DNA from: Psychrobacter urativorans
GTDB lineage: Bacteria > Pseudomonadota > Gammaproteobacteria > Pseudomonadales > Moraxellaceae
Length of the DNA: 64,000 bases
Direction: 5' to 3'
NCBI RefSeq assembly: GCF_904846695.1
Contig: NZ_CAJHBR010000006.1
Location: 92,400-156,399 of the forward strand
Shown: positions 1-8,718 of the stretch, piece after piece
Layout: every line of letters begins with the position of its first letter
Numbering within the stretch: position 1 is the stretch's first letter
Program-made: the position numbers and the translations under genes
Notes under the pieces: model-generated
Database searches by the model: none
Seen by the model: only the letters and a program-made list of their open reading frames with translations
What the model was told of the DNA's origin: nothing

Positions 1-1
1 T

Positions 2-742
2 AATTTAGCCTTGATGGGTATCCGTGAAGTTTTAGGCATTAACCGTGAGCAAGTGTTTATCAAGACTCGTGCTCGCCAGTCGGGTAATGACCAGTATAGT
101 AAGCAAGGCAATACCGAGAAGAAAGGTAAATTCTATATCGCTCGTGAAGACGATGCTTATTTTTATGTCAACTTCACTGATTATTTAGATACTGGTTTGT
201 TTATTGATCACCGTAATATGCGCGCACGCATCAAAGACAATAGCCGCGGCAAAGCGGTACTGAACTTGTTTGCTTATACTTGTACTGCTAGTGTCCATGC
301 TGCCCTTGCTGGTGCCAAAAAAGTGACTAGCGTTGATTTATCGCAAAACTATCTAGACTGGGGTAAGCAAAACTTCGTGCTTAATGGTCTTGATGTTAGC
401 CGTAATAAGTATCAGTTCGTCGCTGCGGATATTTTTGAGTGGATTAAAGACAATACTGAACAGTTCGATATTATCTTTATTGATCCCCCTACTTTTTCTA
501 ACTCCAAGAAATTCCAAGGTACCTTTGATGTTCAACGTGATCATTCAGCACTGATCAATCGAGCAATGAATCGCCTGACTGCTGATGGGGTGTTGTATTT
601 CTCTAACAACTTTACCCGCTTTGAGCTCGATGAGCAGCTGACTGAGCGTTATGATATTGTCGATGTGACTCAAGAGACTATTGGTTTCGACTTCAATGTT
701 AAAAAACCTATTCATCAGAGCTTTGAGATTCGTCATCGCTGA
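2..742 (+). CDS. rlmL: 23S rRNA (guanine) methyltransferase RlmL/RlmK, C-terminal part (partial)
   Basis: This is the 3' part of a large-subunit rRNA methyltransferase; the frame is open to the left edge, so the true start lies outside. The visible 240 residues form the RlmK-like half, a SAM-dependent Rossmann methyltransferase expected to make m7G2069 in 23S rRNA. Visible family marks are the FxxYFYVNFTDYLDTGLFID region, the SAM-binding stretch VLNLFAYTCTASVHAA, the acidic SVDLS turn and the catalytic-loop motif IDPPTFSNSK. The N-terminal THUMP and RlmL domains are not in the window. A standalone RlmK cannot be excluded without the upstream sequence. Confidence 0.9.
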   Translation, partial: NLALMGIREVLGINREQVFIKTRARQSGNDQYSKQGNTEKKGKFYIAREDDAYFYVNFTDYLDTGLFIDHRNMRARIKDNSRGKAVLNLFAYTCTASVHAALAGAKKVTSVDLSQNYLDWGKQNFVLNGLDVSRNKYQFVAADIFEWIKDNTEQFDIIFIDPPTFSNSKKFQGTFDVQRDHSALINRAMNRLTADGVLYFSNNFTRFELDEQLTERYDIVDVTQETIGFDFNVKKPIHQSFEIRHR

Positions 743-822
743 TCGCTTGCAACAGCAAAGCCGTCTAACCAGCTATTTTGCTGTGCAAAGCAGCTAAATT
801 TATAGCAAAACTACATAAACCT

Positions 823-870
823 TAATAACAATGACCTTATCAGCTTTGATTGGGTCATTTATTGTTGTTA
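823..870 (+). terminator. possible weak terminator after rlmL
   Basis: An imperfect inverted repeat (AACAATGACC against GGTCATTTATTGTT, with a small bulge) is followed by a short T-rich stretch about 90 bases after the rlmL stop. The stem is AT-rich and bulged, so this is only a candidate. Confidence 0.3.
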
Positions 871-959
871 TGATAGACCGTTCCTAAATAATATATATCT
901 TCATTCGTTTAGCTTCTTTGCTCTTAAAATAATTTTATTCTAATAAAAAGGACATAACC

Positions 960-1535
960 ATGGCTTTATCATTAAATAAAGGCGGTAACCTATCGCTAAC
1001 CAAAACTGATCCTAACTTAACCAAATTACTTATTGGCTTAGGCTGGGATGAACGTGCTACTTCAGGGGCCGAGTTCGACCTAGATGCCAGTGTGTTTTTA
1101 TTGAGTACTGCTGGCAAAGTGCGCGGCGACCACGATTTCATTTTTTATAATCAGCTAAAATCTGATAACGGTGCTGTTGAGCATACTGGCGACAATCGCA
1201 CTGGCGAAGGTGATGGTGATGATGAATTGGTTAAAGTTAACTTGACTCAAGTCCCAGCTGATGTAGACAAAATCGTCGTAACAGTTACCATTCATGATGC
1301 GGCTGCACGTAGTCAAAACTTTGGTCAAGTTGCTAACGCTTTTATCCGTGTTGTTAATGAAGAAACGGGCACTGAAGTGGTACGCTTTGACTTAGCAGAA
1401 GACTACTCTGTCGAAACCGCAATGGTATTCGGTGAAGTCTATCGCCATAACAACGAGTGGAAATTTCGCGCAGTAGGTCAAGGCTATGCTGGTGGTCTGC
1501 AAGCTATGTGTCAGCAGTATGGCGTTGATATCTAA
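960..1535 (+). CDS. terD: TerD-family tellurium resistance/stress protein (TerD type)
   Basis: A 191-residue single-domain TerD-family protein, the usual length for the family, which binds calcium and is cytoplasmic. The canonical N-terminus ([13 protein letters not shown]), the D40-x-D42 metal site in the FDLDAS motif and the calcium-binding loop [13 protein letters not shown] (residues 77-89) are intact. The end [14 protein letters not shown] is closer to E. coli TerD (which ends ASVCAQYGINAS) than to TerE. An AAAAGGA ribosome site lies a few bases upstream of the ATG. It is separated from the TerC-like gene by about 310 bases with a hairpin between, so transcription may be independent. The exact biochemical role of TerD proteins is not settled; they support tellurite, phage and colicin resistance in other bacteria. 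Confidence 0.95.
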   Translation: MALSLNKGGNLSLTKTDPNLTKLLIGLGWDERATSGAEFDLDASVFLLSTAGKVRGDHDFIFYNQLKSDNGAVEHTGDNRTGEGDGDDELVKVNLTQVPADVDKIVVTVTIHDAAARSQNFGQVANAFIRVVNEETGTEVVRFDLAEDYSVETAMVFGEVYRHNNEWKFRAVGQGYAGGLQAMCQQYGVDI

Positions 1536-1614
1536 TTCTCAATTTAGTCTCGATATTTTTATAATAGATAGTGGACCATCCAATAGCGGCTGGGTATAAA
1601 AAATTGATATACAG

Positions 1615-1645
1615 TCCTTAGCCCATATCTTGGGTTGACTAAGGA
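1615..1645 (+). repeat. inverted repeat between terD and the TerC-like gene
   Basis: TCCTTAG (1615-1621) pairs with CTAAGGA (1639-1645), and CCCA pairs with TGGG inside it, with a TTGA bulge. There is no T-tract, so it is not a standard terminator. It could be an mRNA 3' structure or a protein-binding palindrome. Confidence 0.45.
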
Positions 1646-1740
1646 TGAAGTACAAATAATTGCAAAACTATGCATTTTTTAGTAGTAAAACCTTCGGCAA
1701 TGGTTTATCTTTCTATTGATTTTTATTTATAACTATACTC

Positions 1741-1768
1741 AAAAAGTAGCTAGCAATAGCTGCTTTTT
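1741..1768 (+). terminator. putative rho-independent terminator upstream of the TerC-like gene
   Basis: AAAAAGTAGC pairs with GCTGCTTTTT with one T-G wobble and an eight-base loop, and the 3' arm ends in a T-run. It would end the terD transcript before the next gene starts at 1849. Confidence 0.5.
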
Positions 1769-1848
1769 ATAGTATAGGCCTAGGTTATTTCCTCAGCGAC
1801 AAACCAGCTTTAACGACATTAGCTTTATGCAATCAGACAGGACATGTC

Positions 1849-2955
1849 ATGAGACATTTTTATTTAGATTTTATCTTTACCGCTATCGCTTTAGCGGTAG
1901 CCGCATGGTGGGGGTATTCACATAGCGGTATGAGCGGGCTCATATCTACGCTATCGATTACTGCTATTTTGGCAGTTATGGAAATCTCGTTATCTTTCGA
2001 CAACGCAGTAGTCAATGCTTCAGTGCTCAAAGGCTGGGATGACTTTTGGAAGATGATTTTCTTGACTGTGGGTATTTTGGTTGCCGTCTTTGGTATGCGC
2101 CTAGTATTCCCGATCGTCATTGTTGCTGTCACCGCTGACTTAGGAATGATGCAAGTTATCGACTTGGCCTTGAATGATCCAAAAGAATACTCAGCTAAGC
2201 TACTAGCGCATCATGCTGAAATTTCAGCTTTTGGTGGTATGTTCTTATTACTAGTATTCTTAAACTTTGTCTTTGATGATAAAGAAGTACACTGGTTTGA
2301 TTGGCTTGAGAGCCGCTTAGCCAAATTTGGTCAAGTCGATGCTATGAGCGTATTTGTTGCGCTAGTAATTTTGATGATTTCTCTAACTTGGGTTCAACCT
2401 GATCAGTCAGCTGCAGTGCTAATAGCTGGCGTCTGGGGTATCTTAATATACTTAGGGGTGCAAGTAATTTCTGGTATGTTAGAGGGCGACTTAGAAGAAG
2501 AATTAGAGGGTGAAGGCAGTAGTACTGGCAGCACTGGTGCTGCAGGTAGTGCTATTATGAAAGGCGGGATTATCGGCTTCTTATACTTAGAAGTGCTCGA
2601 TGCCTCATTCAGTTTCGATGGTGTTATCGGTGCCTTTGCTATTACTAACGACGTTATCGTTATCATGTTAGGCTTAGCTATTGGTGCGATGTTTGTACGT
2701 TCTATGACTATCTTCTTAGTAGATAAAGGTACATTGGACGAATTCATCTACCTTGAACATGGCGCGCATTACGCTATTGGTGCTTTAGCGCTTATTATGT
2801 TGATATCGATGAAGTTCCATGTGCCAGAGCTTATCACTGGTCTTATCGGTATTGCCTTTATCGGTTGGGCGTTATTAGCGTCCCTTAAGCATCGTCGACA
2901 AGAAGCTTTAAAAGCAACCAATGATCCTGATTTAAAGGTCAGACAGCTAGATTAA
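1849..2955 (+). CDS. TerC-like integral membrane protein, DUF475 family
   Basis: A 368-residue polytopic inner-membrane protein of the TerC/DUF475 group in the LysE superfamily, whose members are linked to metal-ion export and tellurite resistance. Two related halves carry acidic intramembrane motifs: EISLSFDNAVVNA (E45, D51) and LEVLDASFSFDGVIG (E248, D251, D257). A hydrophilic acidic Gly/Ser-rich loop (about 212-235) separates the halves. The SFDNAVVNA form is typical of DUF475 rather than classical TerC, so the symbol terC is withheld. It sits about 310 bases after terD and probably forms the membrane part of the Ter system. It is followed by a strong terminator. Confidence 0.9.
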   Translation: MRHFYLDFIFTAIALAVAAWWGYSHSGMSGLISTLSITAILAVMEISLSFDNAVVNASVLKGWDDFWKMIFLTVGILVAVFGMRLVFPIVIVAVTADLGMMQVIDLALNDPKEYSAKLLAHHAEISAFGGMFLLLVFLNFVFDDKEVHWFDWLESRLAKFGQVDAMSVFVALVILMISLTWVQPDQSAAVLIAGVWGILIYLGVQVISGMLEGDLEEELEGEGSSTGSTGAAGSAIMKGGIIGFLYLEVLDASFSFDGVIGAFAITNDVIVIMLGLAIGAMFVRSMTIFLVDKGTLDEFIYLEHGAHYAIGALALIMLISMKFHVPELITGLIGIAFIGWALLASLKHRRQEALKATNDPDLKVRQLD

Positions 2956-2998
2956 TTTAGTCATTTAAATCAATTTAATTTACAACTGTCAGAAAATT

Positions 2999-3038
2999 AA
3001 CAGGCTGTAGCAATTATTCGCTACCGCCTGTTTTTTTT
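2999..3038 (+). terminator. rho-independent terminator after the TerC-like gene
   Basis: CAGGC-TG-TAGC (3001-3011) pairs with GCTA-CC-GCCTG (3020-3030), followed by eight T residues. Good stem and T-tract, 44 bases after the stop codon. Confidence 0.85.
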
Positions 3039-3267
3039 ATGGCTAATACTTTAGATATAGCATAGGAGATAATTAGAGGTGATTAGTAGGATAGTTAACT
3101 CTATAAACCAGACAAAAAAAGACTTATAACCTAATTGTTTGATGCTTATAACGAAATGGAATAACAACATCGTTACTTAGCGCTAGACCTTATGAGCTAG
3201 ATCAGGATAATGACCCAGATTGATTTTCAGGTTTTCTTTATATTTTTCGGTGTTTAAGGTCTTTATT

Positions 3268-4647
3268 ATGATGTTATTATTATTAGTTGCTGTTTTTATA
3301 TTACTGCTCTATGGCTTGTGGCGTTATCACCGCCAAAGTGATTCCTTGAGTCGCAGTGTGTTTGTTGGTCTATTTTTAGGTGTTGTGTACGGTCTGATAC
3401 TCTCAGCTCTTAACGTTGATACGACTGACTTCTTACCTTGGATCAATATCGTCGGCAATGGCTACGTGAATTTATTAAAAATGATTGCTATGCCTTTAGT
3501 CTTCATCTCGATATTGGCCGCTATTGCTCGCTTAGAAAAAGCCTCTATGATCGGTTCAATGAGTTTTTGGATCATCAGCACTTTACTTATTACTACCGGT
3601 ATCGCTGCTTTAGATGGTGCTATTATCGCCAATTTATTCCATCTTGATGCCAGCTCAATCGTGCAAGGTCAATCAGAAATCGCTCGTGGCCAAAGCATGG
3701 TAGAGAGCAGTACGGAAGTTGCAGACTTAACGATTCCAGGTTTAATATTAAGCTTTATTCCTACTAGTATCGGTGGTACATTCGCCGGGTTAGAAAGTAC
3801 CTCGATGATAGCGGCAGTAGTCATTGCCAGCTTATTGGGTGTGGCAGCGTTGACGGTCAATAAGAATGATCCCGAAAAAGGTGCAGTCATTATTCGCACT
3901 ATTGATGTCTTACAAAGCTGGATCATGGCTCTGGTGCGCTTTATCATCCGCTTGACCCCTTATGGTATCTTAGCATTGATGATTAAAGTAATAGTCACCA
4001 CTGATGCTACTGCTATTTGGCAATTGGCCAAGTTCTTATTGGCCTCTTATGTTGCGCTATTTATCATGCTAATAGTGCACGCGTTTATTATCATGTTGAC
4101 AGGCCGCTCACCTATTGCGCATTTTAAAAAAATCGTTCCTGTACTGACCTTTGCCTTTACCTCACGTAGCTCTGCCGCTTCAATTCCACTAAATATTGAT
4201 GCGCAAGTTAATGAGCTTGGCGTGGCTAAGCCTATTGCCAACTTTTCTGCGTCTTTTGGCGCTACTATTGGGCAAAATGGTTGTGCCGGTGTTTATCCTG
4301 CCATGCTAGCGATTATGATTGCTCCAACGATGGGCATTGACCCTTGGAACGCAGGGTTTCTAGCTTCTGTAGTGGGCATCTCTATGATCGCCTCATTCGG
4401 CGTGGCCGGTGTAGGTGGTGGTGCAACGTTTGCAGCTATCATCGTGTTATCGACTTTAGGCATGCCGTTAGAGCTAGCCGGACTGTTGATTTCAATCGAG
4501 CCATTAATCGATATGATGCGCACACTAGTGAATGTTAGTGGCTCTATCACTTCCGGTGTCGTTGGCAACCGTATTCTCGGTAAATCTATCGAAGCCGATG
4601 AATTTGTAGGCACTACGGTTGATAACGTAGCTTATAAGGCCAGCTAA
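3268..4647 (+). CDS. tcyP: L-cystine/amino acid:cation symporter (TcyP/YdjN type)
   Basis: A sodium- or proton-coupled dicarboxylate/amino-acid symporter of the DAACS family, closest in style to the L-cystine importers TcyP and YdjN. The 459-residue product has about eight membrane spans. Family signatures are visible: IVGNGYVNLLKMIAMPLVF near the N-terminus, the serine-rich re-entrant loop FTSRSSAASIPLN and ASFGATIGQNGCAGVYPAML near the substrate site. I chose the ATG at 3268 because AAGG lies eight bases upstream. An in-frame ATG at 3220 would add 16 hydrophobic residues. It stands alone between terminated Ter genes and an exporter. Cystine uptake could feed thiol pools used against tellurite, but that link is only inference. 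Confidence 0.85.
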   Translation: MMLLLLVAVFILLLYGLWRYHRQSDSLSRSVFVGLFLGVVYGLILSALNVDTTDFLPWINIVGNGYVNLLKMIAMPLVFISILAAIARLEKASMIGSMSFWIISTLLITTGIAALDGAIIANLFHLDASSIVQGQSEIARGQSMVESSTEVADLTIPGLILSFIPTSIGGTFAGLESTSMIAAVVIASLLGVAALTVNKNDPEKGAVIIRTIDVLQSWIMALVRFIIRLTPYGILALMIKVIVTTDATAIWQLAKFLLASYVALFIMLIVHAFIIMLTGRSPIAHFKKIVPVLTFAFTSRSSAASIPLNIDAQVNELGVAKPIANFSASFGATIGQNGCAGVYPAMLAIMIAPTMGIDPWNAGFLASVVGISMIASFGVAGVGGGATFAAIIVLSTLGMPLELAGLLISIEPLIDMMRTLVNVSGSITSGVVGNRILGKSIEADEFVGTTVDNVAYKAS

Positions 4648-5227
4648 GCTTATAACTGCCATCTTAGACACTCACTCAAGAGAGCCGTTAGAAGAAGCTG
4701 CTATTTCTATGAAAAGCTTGAGAATCACTTTAAAGTCTTTAATTTGATTCTCTTTCATAGCCATTATGCTTATATCTGCTACCAGCATACTTTTTAGCAA
4801 CCTACCAAGTTTCCTACTAAAACCTATTTAGGATTCAATCAGCAAAATTAAACCAGTCTCCATAAAGTGGTAATAGCATAAAAATGTCCCAATCTGTTCG
4901 GTCATTGGCGCCTAGCAAATCGCAGCAGCATGTTAAGGCTTGTACAATAGCGGTTATCAAACAAAAAATAATGATAGCCAGTACTACCGCAACGTCCTTT
5001 TAAGGCTAAACCAATAGCTGTGCTTTTAATCAATACTTGCAGCTTTTATTTAAAGGAGGACTGAACCATTGCCACAACTTTGCTGAGGATGGTGCGATTG
5101 ATAATAATACAGGATTTAGCTCTGATGTTCAGTTGAGAAGAGCTTGGCATACATTTAATGAGTCGGGTACGCCGTCTAGCTATTATCGTGCTGCTCCCTC
5201 AGAACACGCCAACTCAAAGGATAATCA
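4648..5227. other. 580-base gap with one long hairpin, otherwise featureless
   Basis: The gap between the cystine symporter and the EamA gene holds a 54-base imperfect palindrome (listed separately) and no convincing gene. An open frame at 5037-5231 has an unlikely composition and no family resemblance. Confidence 0.5.
4707..4760. repeat. 54-base imperfect palindrome
   Basis: CTATGAAA and GAGAATCA on the left (4707-4727) pair with TGATTCTC and TTTCATAG on the right (4745-4760), and a small inner TTAAAG/CTTTAA palindrome sits between. It has a terminator-like length but no T-tract. It could be a termination or 3'-processing structure of the symporter mRNA or a small dispersed repeat. Confidence 0.5.
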
Positions 5228-6202
5228 ATGACCCCACTACACCTTGCGCTTGCTGTCATTGTCACCCTAATCTGGGGTATCAATTTTACCTTTATTGCTT
5301 GGTCGCTTGAGAGCTTTCCGCCGCTGATGCTGAGCGCCATGCGTTTCTTTTTTACTGCCATTCCCTTGGTGCTATTTATCAAGCCACCTAAGTTTAACCG
5401 CACCCTATTAATTTATGCCATCGGCACCTTTGTGATGCAATACGCCTTTGTATTCACTGCCATGCACCTTGGTGCCTCAGCTGGCTTGACGGCGCTGCTA
5501 TTGCAATTACAGATATTTATCACTGTATCGCTTGCCTATTTTATGCTGGGTGAGCCTGTTAGCCGAATGCAGCTTGTGGGGATGGTCATTGGCGTATTGG
5601 GGCTGGCGGTGATTGCGACCAACTTAGGCGGGGATATGCCGCTGCTTGGGTTTATTTGTATTTTGATTGCCGCTACAGGCTGGAGCTTTGGCAATATTGC
5701 CTCCAAACAGGCTTCGAGTCAGGCAGCAAGGCCACTGTCTGCAAATACACCTCAACCTATTAATACAGGAGTAAGTCTAGCGCCAGTAACTACTGCACAG
5801 TCAGCGCCATTATCAGCATTATCGCTGGTGGTTTGGGGCGGCTTAATAGCCTGTGTGATCTTGACTATTGCTTCATTAATATTTGAGACCGATAGTTGGC
5901 AAGTTGCTACATTTACGCACGCCTCAATAAAATCTTGGTGGGCACTTGTCTTTATTGTCTATATCTCTACCCTAGTTGGATTTGGATTATGGGCATTGTT
6001 ATTGAGTGAAAATAACGCCTCAAAGGTAACACCGTTTGCGCTACTCGTGCCCATATTTGGCATGATAACGTCGGTGCTACTCACTGGTGAAGTGGTAACT
6101 TGGTGGAAGATGTTGGCGATGGGGTTAATTTTATTGGGATTGGTGCTGGCGAATTTAAAGCGCAGCCATTTTGTGCGTCAGGCGAAGCCTAGGTTAAGTT
6201 GA
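5228..6202 (+). CDS. EamA-family transporter (drug/metabolite exporter, DMT superfamily)
   Basis: A 324-residue inner-membrane protein made of two EamA repeats of about five spans each. The first begins with the typical LTLIWGINFTFIAWSLE-like stretch and the second ends in FGMITSVLLTGEV. The repeats are separated by an unusually long polar linker (about residues 160-195). Family members such as E. coli EamA export O-acetylserine and cysteine. The substrate here cannot be told, but a neighbouring cystine importer makes a thiol compound plausible. AAAGGA precedes the ATG. Downstream is a 400-base gap without a clear terminator. Confidence 0.85.
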   Translation: MTPLHLALAVIVTLIWGINFTFIAWSLESFPPLMLSAMRFFFTAIPLVLFIKPPKFNRTLLIYAIGTFVMQYAFVFTAMHLGASAGLTALLLQLQIFITVSLAYFMLGEPVSRMQLVGMVIGVLGLAVIATNLGGDMPLLGFICILIAATGWSFGNIASKQASSQAARPLSANTPQPINTGVSLAPVTTAQSAPLSALSLVVWGGLIACVILTIASLIFETDSWQVATFTHASIKSWWALVFIVYISTLVGFGLWALLLSENNASKVTPFALLVPIFGMITSVLLTGEVVTWWKMLAMGLILLGLVLANLKRSHFVRQAKPRLS

Positions 6203-6602
6203 TGGGCTAACAATAGAGGCAGATTATAAATATTTTGCTGACAGTGGAACGTACTCAAAAGTCATATTCGGCTATCAATTAAACAAACCGATAACCTGAT
6301 ACTAGTAGTTGCTCTGCGGTATTTGCTACCCAGTTTTTGCTATACAGATACTTTATACAGCATCAGTCATGTTTTTGCTGGCGATATACAATAACGTCAG
6401 CAGTCCACTTATATAGTCGATACCAGGTAGAATAGATACTTCACTTTATGACACAAGACTGTAAAGAGTTTTTTTTGCTTGCTGTGTCTATACCTATACC
6501 TATACCTATACCTGCGCCTACGCCGACAGAGGCTGCAAATAACCGATCTCAATCTCGCTGTATCATTTTTACAATGAACTGACTATAGCCACCATCTAGT
6601 TT
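6203..6602. other. 400-base gap with a short hexanucleotide repeat
   Basis: A gap between convergent genes (EamA on plus, YhhQ on minus). Apart from four CTATAC units at 6488-6511, nothing recognisable is seen. Confidence 0.4.
6488..6511. repeat. CTATAC hexanucleotide repeat, four copies
   Basis: Four perfect tandem CTATAC units followed by degenerate ones (CTGCGC, CTACGC). It lies between convergent genes, 92 bases beyond the yhhQ stop, so it is not an obvious phase-variation switch. Confidence 0.8.
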
Positions 6603-7262
6603 CTACTTCCCTGCCAGCATCTTTTGCAACTTTGCTAATACCACACCATACAGCGGTAAAAAGATCAACACCCCCATCACCATCTTAAACAGATAGTCCA
6701 TAGTGCCAATTTCGATCCAGTGGGTCGCCATGAAGGCATCTGGGCTTCGATAAAAGGCAATAGCAAAAAAGCACAGACTATCGATCAAATTACCAATAAA
6801 CGTTGATGCAAGGGGTGCAATCCACCAAGTTTTAAGCTGGCGCAATTTGTTAAAGACTTGGATATCTAACAGCTGACCAATCACATAAGCGGCAAAGCTT
6901 GCCAAGACAATGCGAAACACAAACAGATTAAAATCTAATAGCTTCTCGTGGCCAACAAATAGACCGTTTGCAAAGACTACAGAGAAATAATAGGAGATAA
7001 CCAGCGCCGGAAGCATGGCGAAAAATATAATTCTTCGGGCTAACTGCTGACCAAATATACGTACGGTCAGATCAGTAATCAAAAAGATAAACGGAAAGGT
7101 AATCGCTCCCCAAGTAGTGATAAAACCAAATAATCCGACAGGTATTTGCACCAGATAATTACTGATAGCAATGATAAAGATATGGAGGCCGACTAGCCAG
7201 AATAAAGCACGGCTGTAGCGTATGGATTGAAGCGGAGTGATAGAAATATTACTGATGCTCAT
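6603..7262 (-). CDS. yhhQ: queuosine precursor transporter, YhhQ/QPTR family
   Basis: A 219-residue membrane protein with about six spans of the YhhQ (COG1738) family, which imports queuosine precursors such as preQ0 and preQ1 for tRNA modification. Family hallmarks are LFGFITTWGAITFPFIFLITDL, the VRIFGQQLARR loop and FIGNLIDSLCFFAIAF. I chose the ATG ending at 7262 over a TTG one codon upstream because GGA lies seven bases before it. The leader carries a preQ1-I riboswitch (7270-7302), which independently supports the assignment. It is transcribed alone, opposite to its neighbours. Confidence 0.93.
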   Translation of the reverse strand: MSISNISITPLQSIRYSRALFWLVGLHIFIIAISNYLVQIPVGLFGFITTWGAITFPFIFLITDLTVRIFGQQLARRIIFFAMLPALVISYYFSVVFANGLFVGHEKLLDFNLFVFRIVLASFAAYVIGQLLDIQVFNKLRQLKTWWIAPLASTFIGNLIDSLCFFAIAFYRSPDAFMATHWIEIGTMDYLFKMVMGVLIFLPLYGVVLAKLQKMLAGK

Positions 7263-7269
7263 CAAAGAG

Positions 7270-7302
7270 TCCTTTTTTTAAATCAGGGTTGAGGGAACCT
7301 GA
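7270..7302 (-). promoter_or_regulatory. preQ1-I riboswitch controlling yhhQ
   Basis: On the minus strand the leader reads UCAGG (P1 5' arm), loop UUCCCUCAAC, CCUGA (P1 3' arm), then the A-rich tail UUUAAAAAAAGGA. This layout matches the compact preQ1-I aptamer: a five-base-pair stem, a pyrimidine-rich loop and an A-rich tail that returns to pair with the loop. The tail ends in the yhhQ Shine-Dalgarno sequence (GGA, 7270-7272), which can pair with UCC in the loop. Binding of preQ1 should therefore hide the ribosome site and lower transporter synthesis. Recognised by eye from the consensus; no covariance search was run. Confidence 0.8.
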
Positions 7303-7929
7303 GAGCGCATTATTATAAAGCAAAATGGTACTTATGGCTAAAGTGATTCTAGCGCAAAGTTTGAGCCTCTTCACCTTGTGTAAGCTCTATCCTGCGCAAC
7401 GCTGTCCTTGTAAACAATACTTTGACTATAGCCTTTACACTTATTGACCGGACTTGCTAACAAGGGCTTAAAATTTGAGATTTATAGAGCTTAATACTAC
7501 ATATTCACTATAGTTAGCAGGAGTTGATTAAGGTTTGAACCACTCATAATTCAACTACGATACAAGTGTAATACATATGCACAAAATACGACTTGCTTAG
7601 TCTGTAAGCGCTTAGTATAGTAAAACTTAAATATATCTATGGCTTGATTCACTTAGTCCAAGTAGATGAGTGCTATCTAAGCAGCTGCCTCTTTACCAAC
7701 TATAGTTGCTGATATCATTTCTGACATAGCAGCTAAAAATTATGATAAATGCTAGTTATGGTGAGTGCTAGTTATAATAATTACTAATATAGCTAGCTAG
7801 TAAGTAAAATTATGAGTAGTACCACTATAGTAGGTAAGGTTATAAAAGCTGTATTTTGAACTTAGTATTTTTAGTACCAGTATCTCCAACAAAAAATCAA
7901 TCCAATCAATAAATCAAAGGACAATTTTT
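7303..7929. other. AT-rich gap between divergent yhhQ and terE
   Basis: This roughly 630-base gap separates divergent genes, so it must hold both promoters, but I could not single out a convincing one. A direct repeat GCTAGTTAT occurs at 7751-7759 and 7767-7775, 16 bases apart. No gene or RNA was recognised. Confidence 0.4.
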
Positions 7930-8505
7930 ATGGCTATTAGCTTAACGAAAGGCGGCAACGTAAACTTATCAAAAGAAGCACCAGGCTTAACTAATATTAC
8001 CGTTGGTCTTGGCTGGGATCCACGTGCTACTGACGGTCAAGATTTTGACTTAGACGCTATTGGCTTTTTGGTCAATGAAAGCGGTAAAGTACGTAACGAT
8101 CAAGATTTTATCTTTTTTAATAACTTAAAGTCAGACAATGGCGCTGTAGAACATACTGGCGATAACCGTACTGGCGAAGGTGACGGCGATGATGAAGCTA
8201 TCAAAGTAAACCTAGCTAACATTCCAGCTGATGTCAGTAAAGTCGCGCTTTGTGCCATTATCTACGAAGGCCAAGCTCGTAACCAAAACTTTGGCCAAGT
8301 TGGTGATGCCTATATCCGTGTCGTGAATGACGATGGTCAAACTGAGATCGCTCGCTATGACCTATCAGAAGATGGTAGTACTGAAACGGCGATGATTTTT
8401 GGTGAATTATATCGTCATAACAGTGATTGGAAGTTCCGTGCAGTAGGCCAAGGCTTCAGCGGCGGTTTAGGTCCATTAGCTTCATCTTATGGCGTTAATG
8501 TCTAA
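7930..8505 (+). CDS. terE: TerD-family tellurium resistance protein (TerE type)
   Basis: A second 191-residue TerD-family protein with every calcium-site residue intact: D40-x-D42 in FDLDAIGF and the loop [13 protein letters not shown] at 77-89. Its C-terminus ([14 protein letters not shown]) resembles E. coli TerE (ending GGLAALASQHGVNI), hence the name. AAAGGACA precedes the ATG. AIM24 and TerZ-like genes follow on the same strand, but a hairpin lies after the stop, so they may form a partly attenuated operon. It differs from terD throughout, so the pair is an old divergence and not a recent duplicate. Confidence 0.95.
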   Translation: MAISLTKGGNVNLSKEAPGLTNITVGLGWDPRATDGQDFDLDAIGFLVNESGKVRNDQDFIFFNNLKSDNGAVEHTGDNRTGEGDGDDEAIKVNLANIPADVSKVALCAIIYEGQARNQNFGQVGDAYIRVVNDDGQTEIARYDLSEDGSTETAMIFGELYRHNSDWKFRAVGQGFSGGLGPLASSYGVNV

Positions 8506-8535
8506 CAATAAAAGCTAACTTAGCCAATTTAAAAT

Positions 8536-8575
8536 AAGCCATCAACTGTGTTTTATAATCACATTTGATGGCTTT
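8536..8575 (+). terminator. hairpin after terE, possible terminator or attenuator
   Basis: AAGCCATCA (8536-8544) pairs with TGATGGCTT (8566-8574), extended inside by TGTG/CACA. The T-tract directly after is only TTT, so termination may be partial. Confidence 0.5.
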
Positions 8576-8650
8576 AAAATTAATGGGCTAGTGAAAGTCT
8601 TTTTTTTAAACAGCTATACAAAAACAAAGAAATACCGTTAAATTATAATC

Positions 8651-8677
8651 GTTTAAACCCTAATTGTTTAAACCCTA
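8651..8677. repeat. 12-base direct repeat upstream of the AIM24 gene
   Basis: GTTTAAACCCTA occurs twice (8651-8662 and 8666-8677), 15 bases apart, about 42 bases before the AIM24 start. It could be a regulator site overlapping the promoter or a small tandem duplication. Confidence 0.6.
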
Positions 8678-8718
8678 GCAAAGCACTATTAAAATATTGA
8701 TATAAGGATTTTCATCCC

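Noticed and set aside
1536..1848. yybP-ykoY manganese riboswitch upstream of the TerC-like gene
   Set aside because: TerC-type genes often carry one, but the conserved motifs of that aptamer are absent; only a simple hairpin and a terminator are seen.
5037..5231. 64-codon open frame before the EamA gene
   Set aside because: No family resemblance, odd composition and overlap with the EamA ribosome site region; treated as chance.
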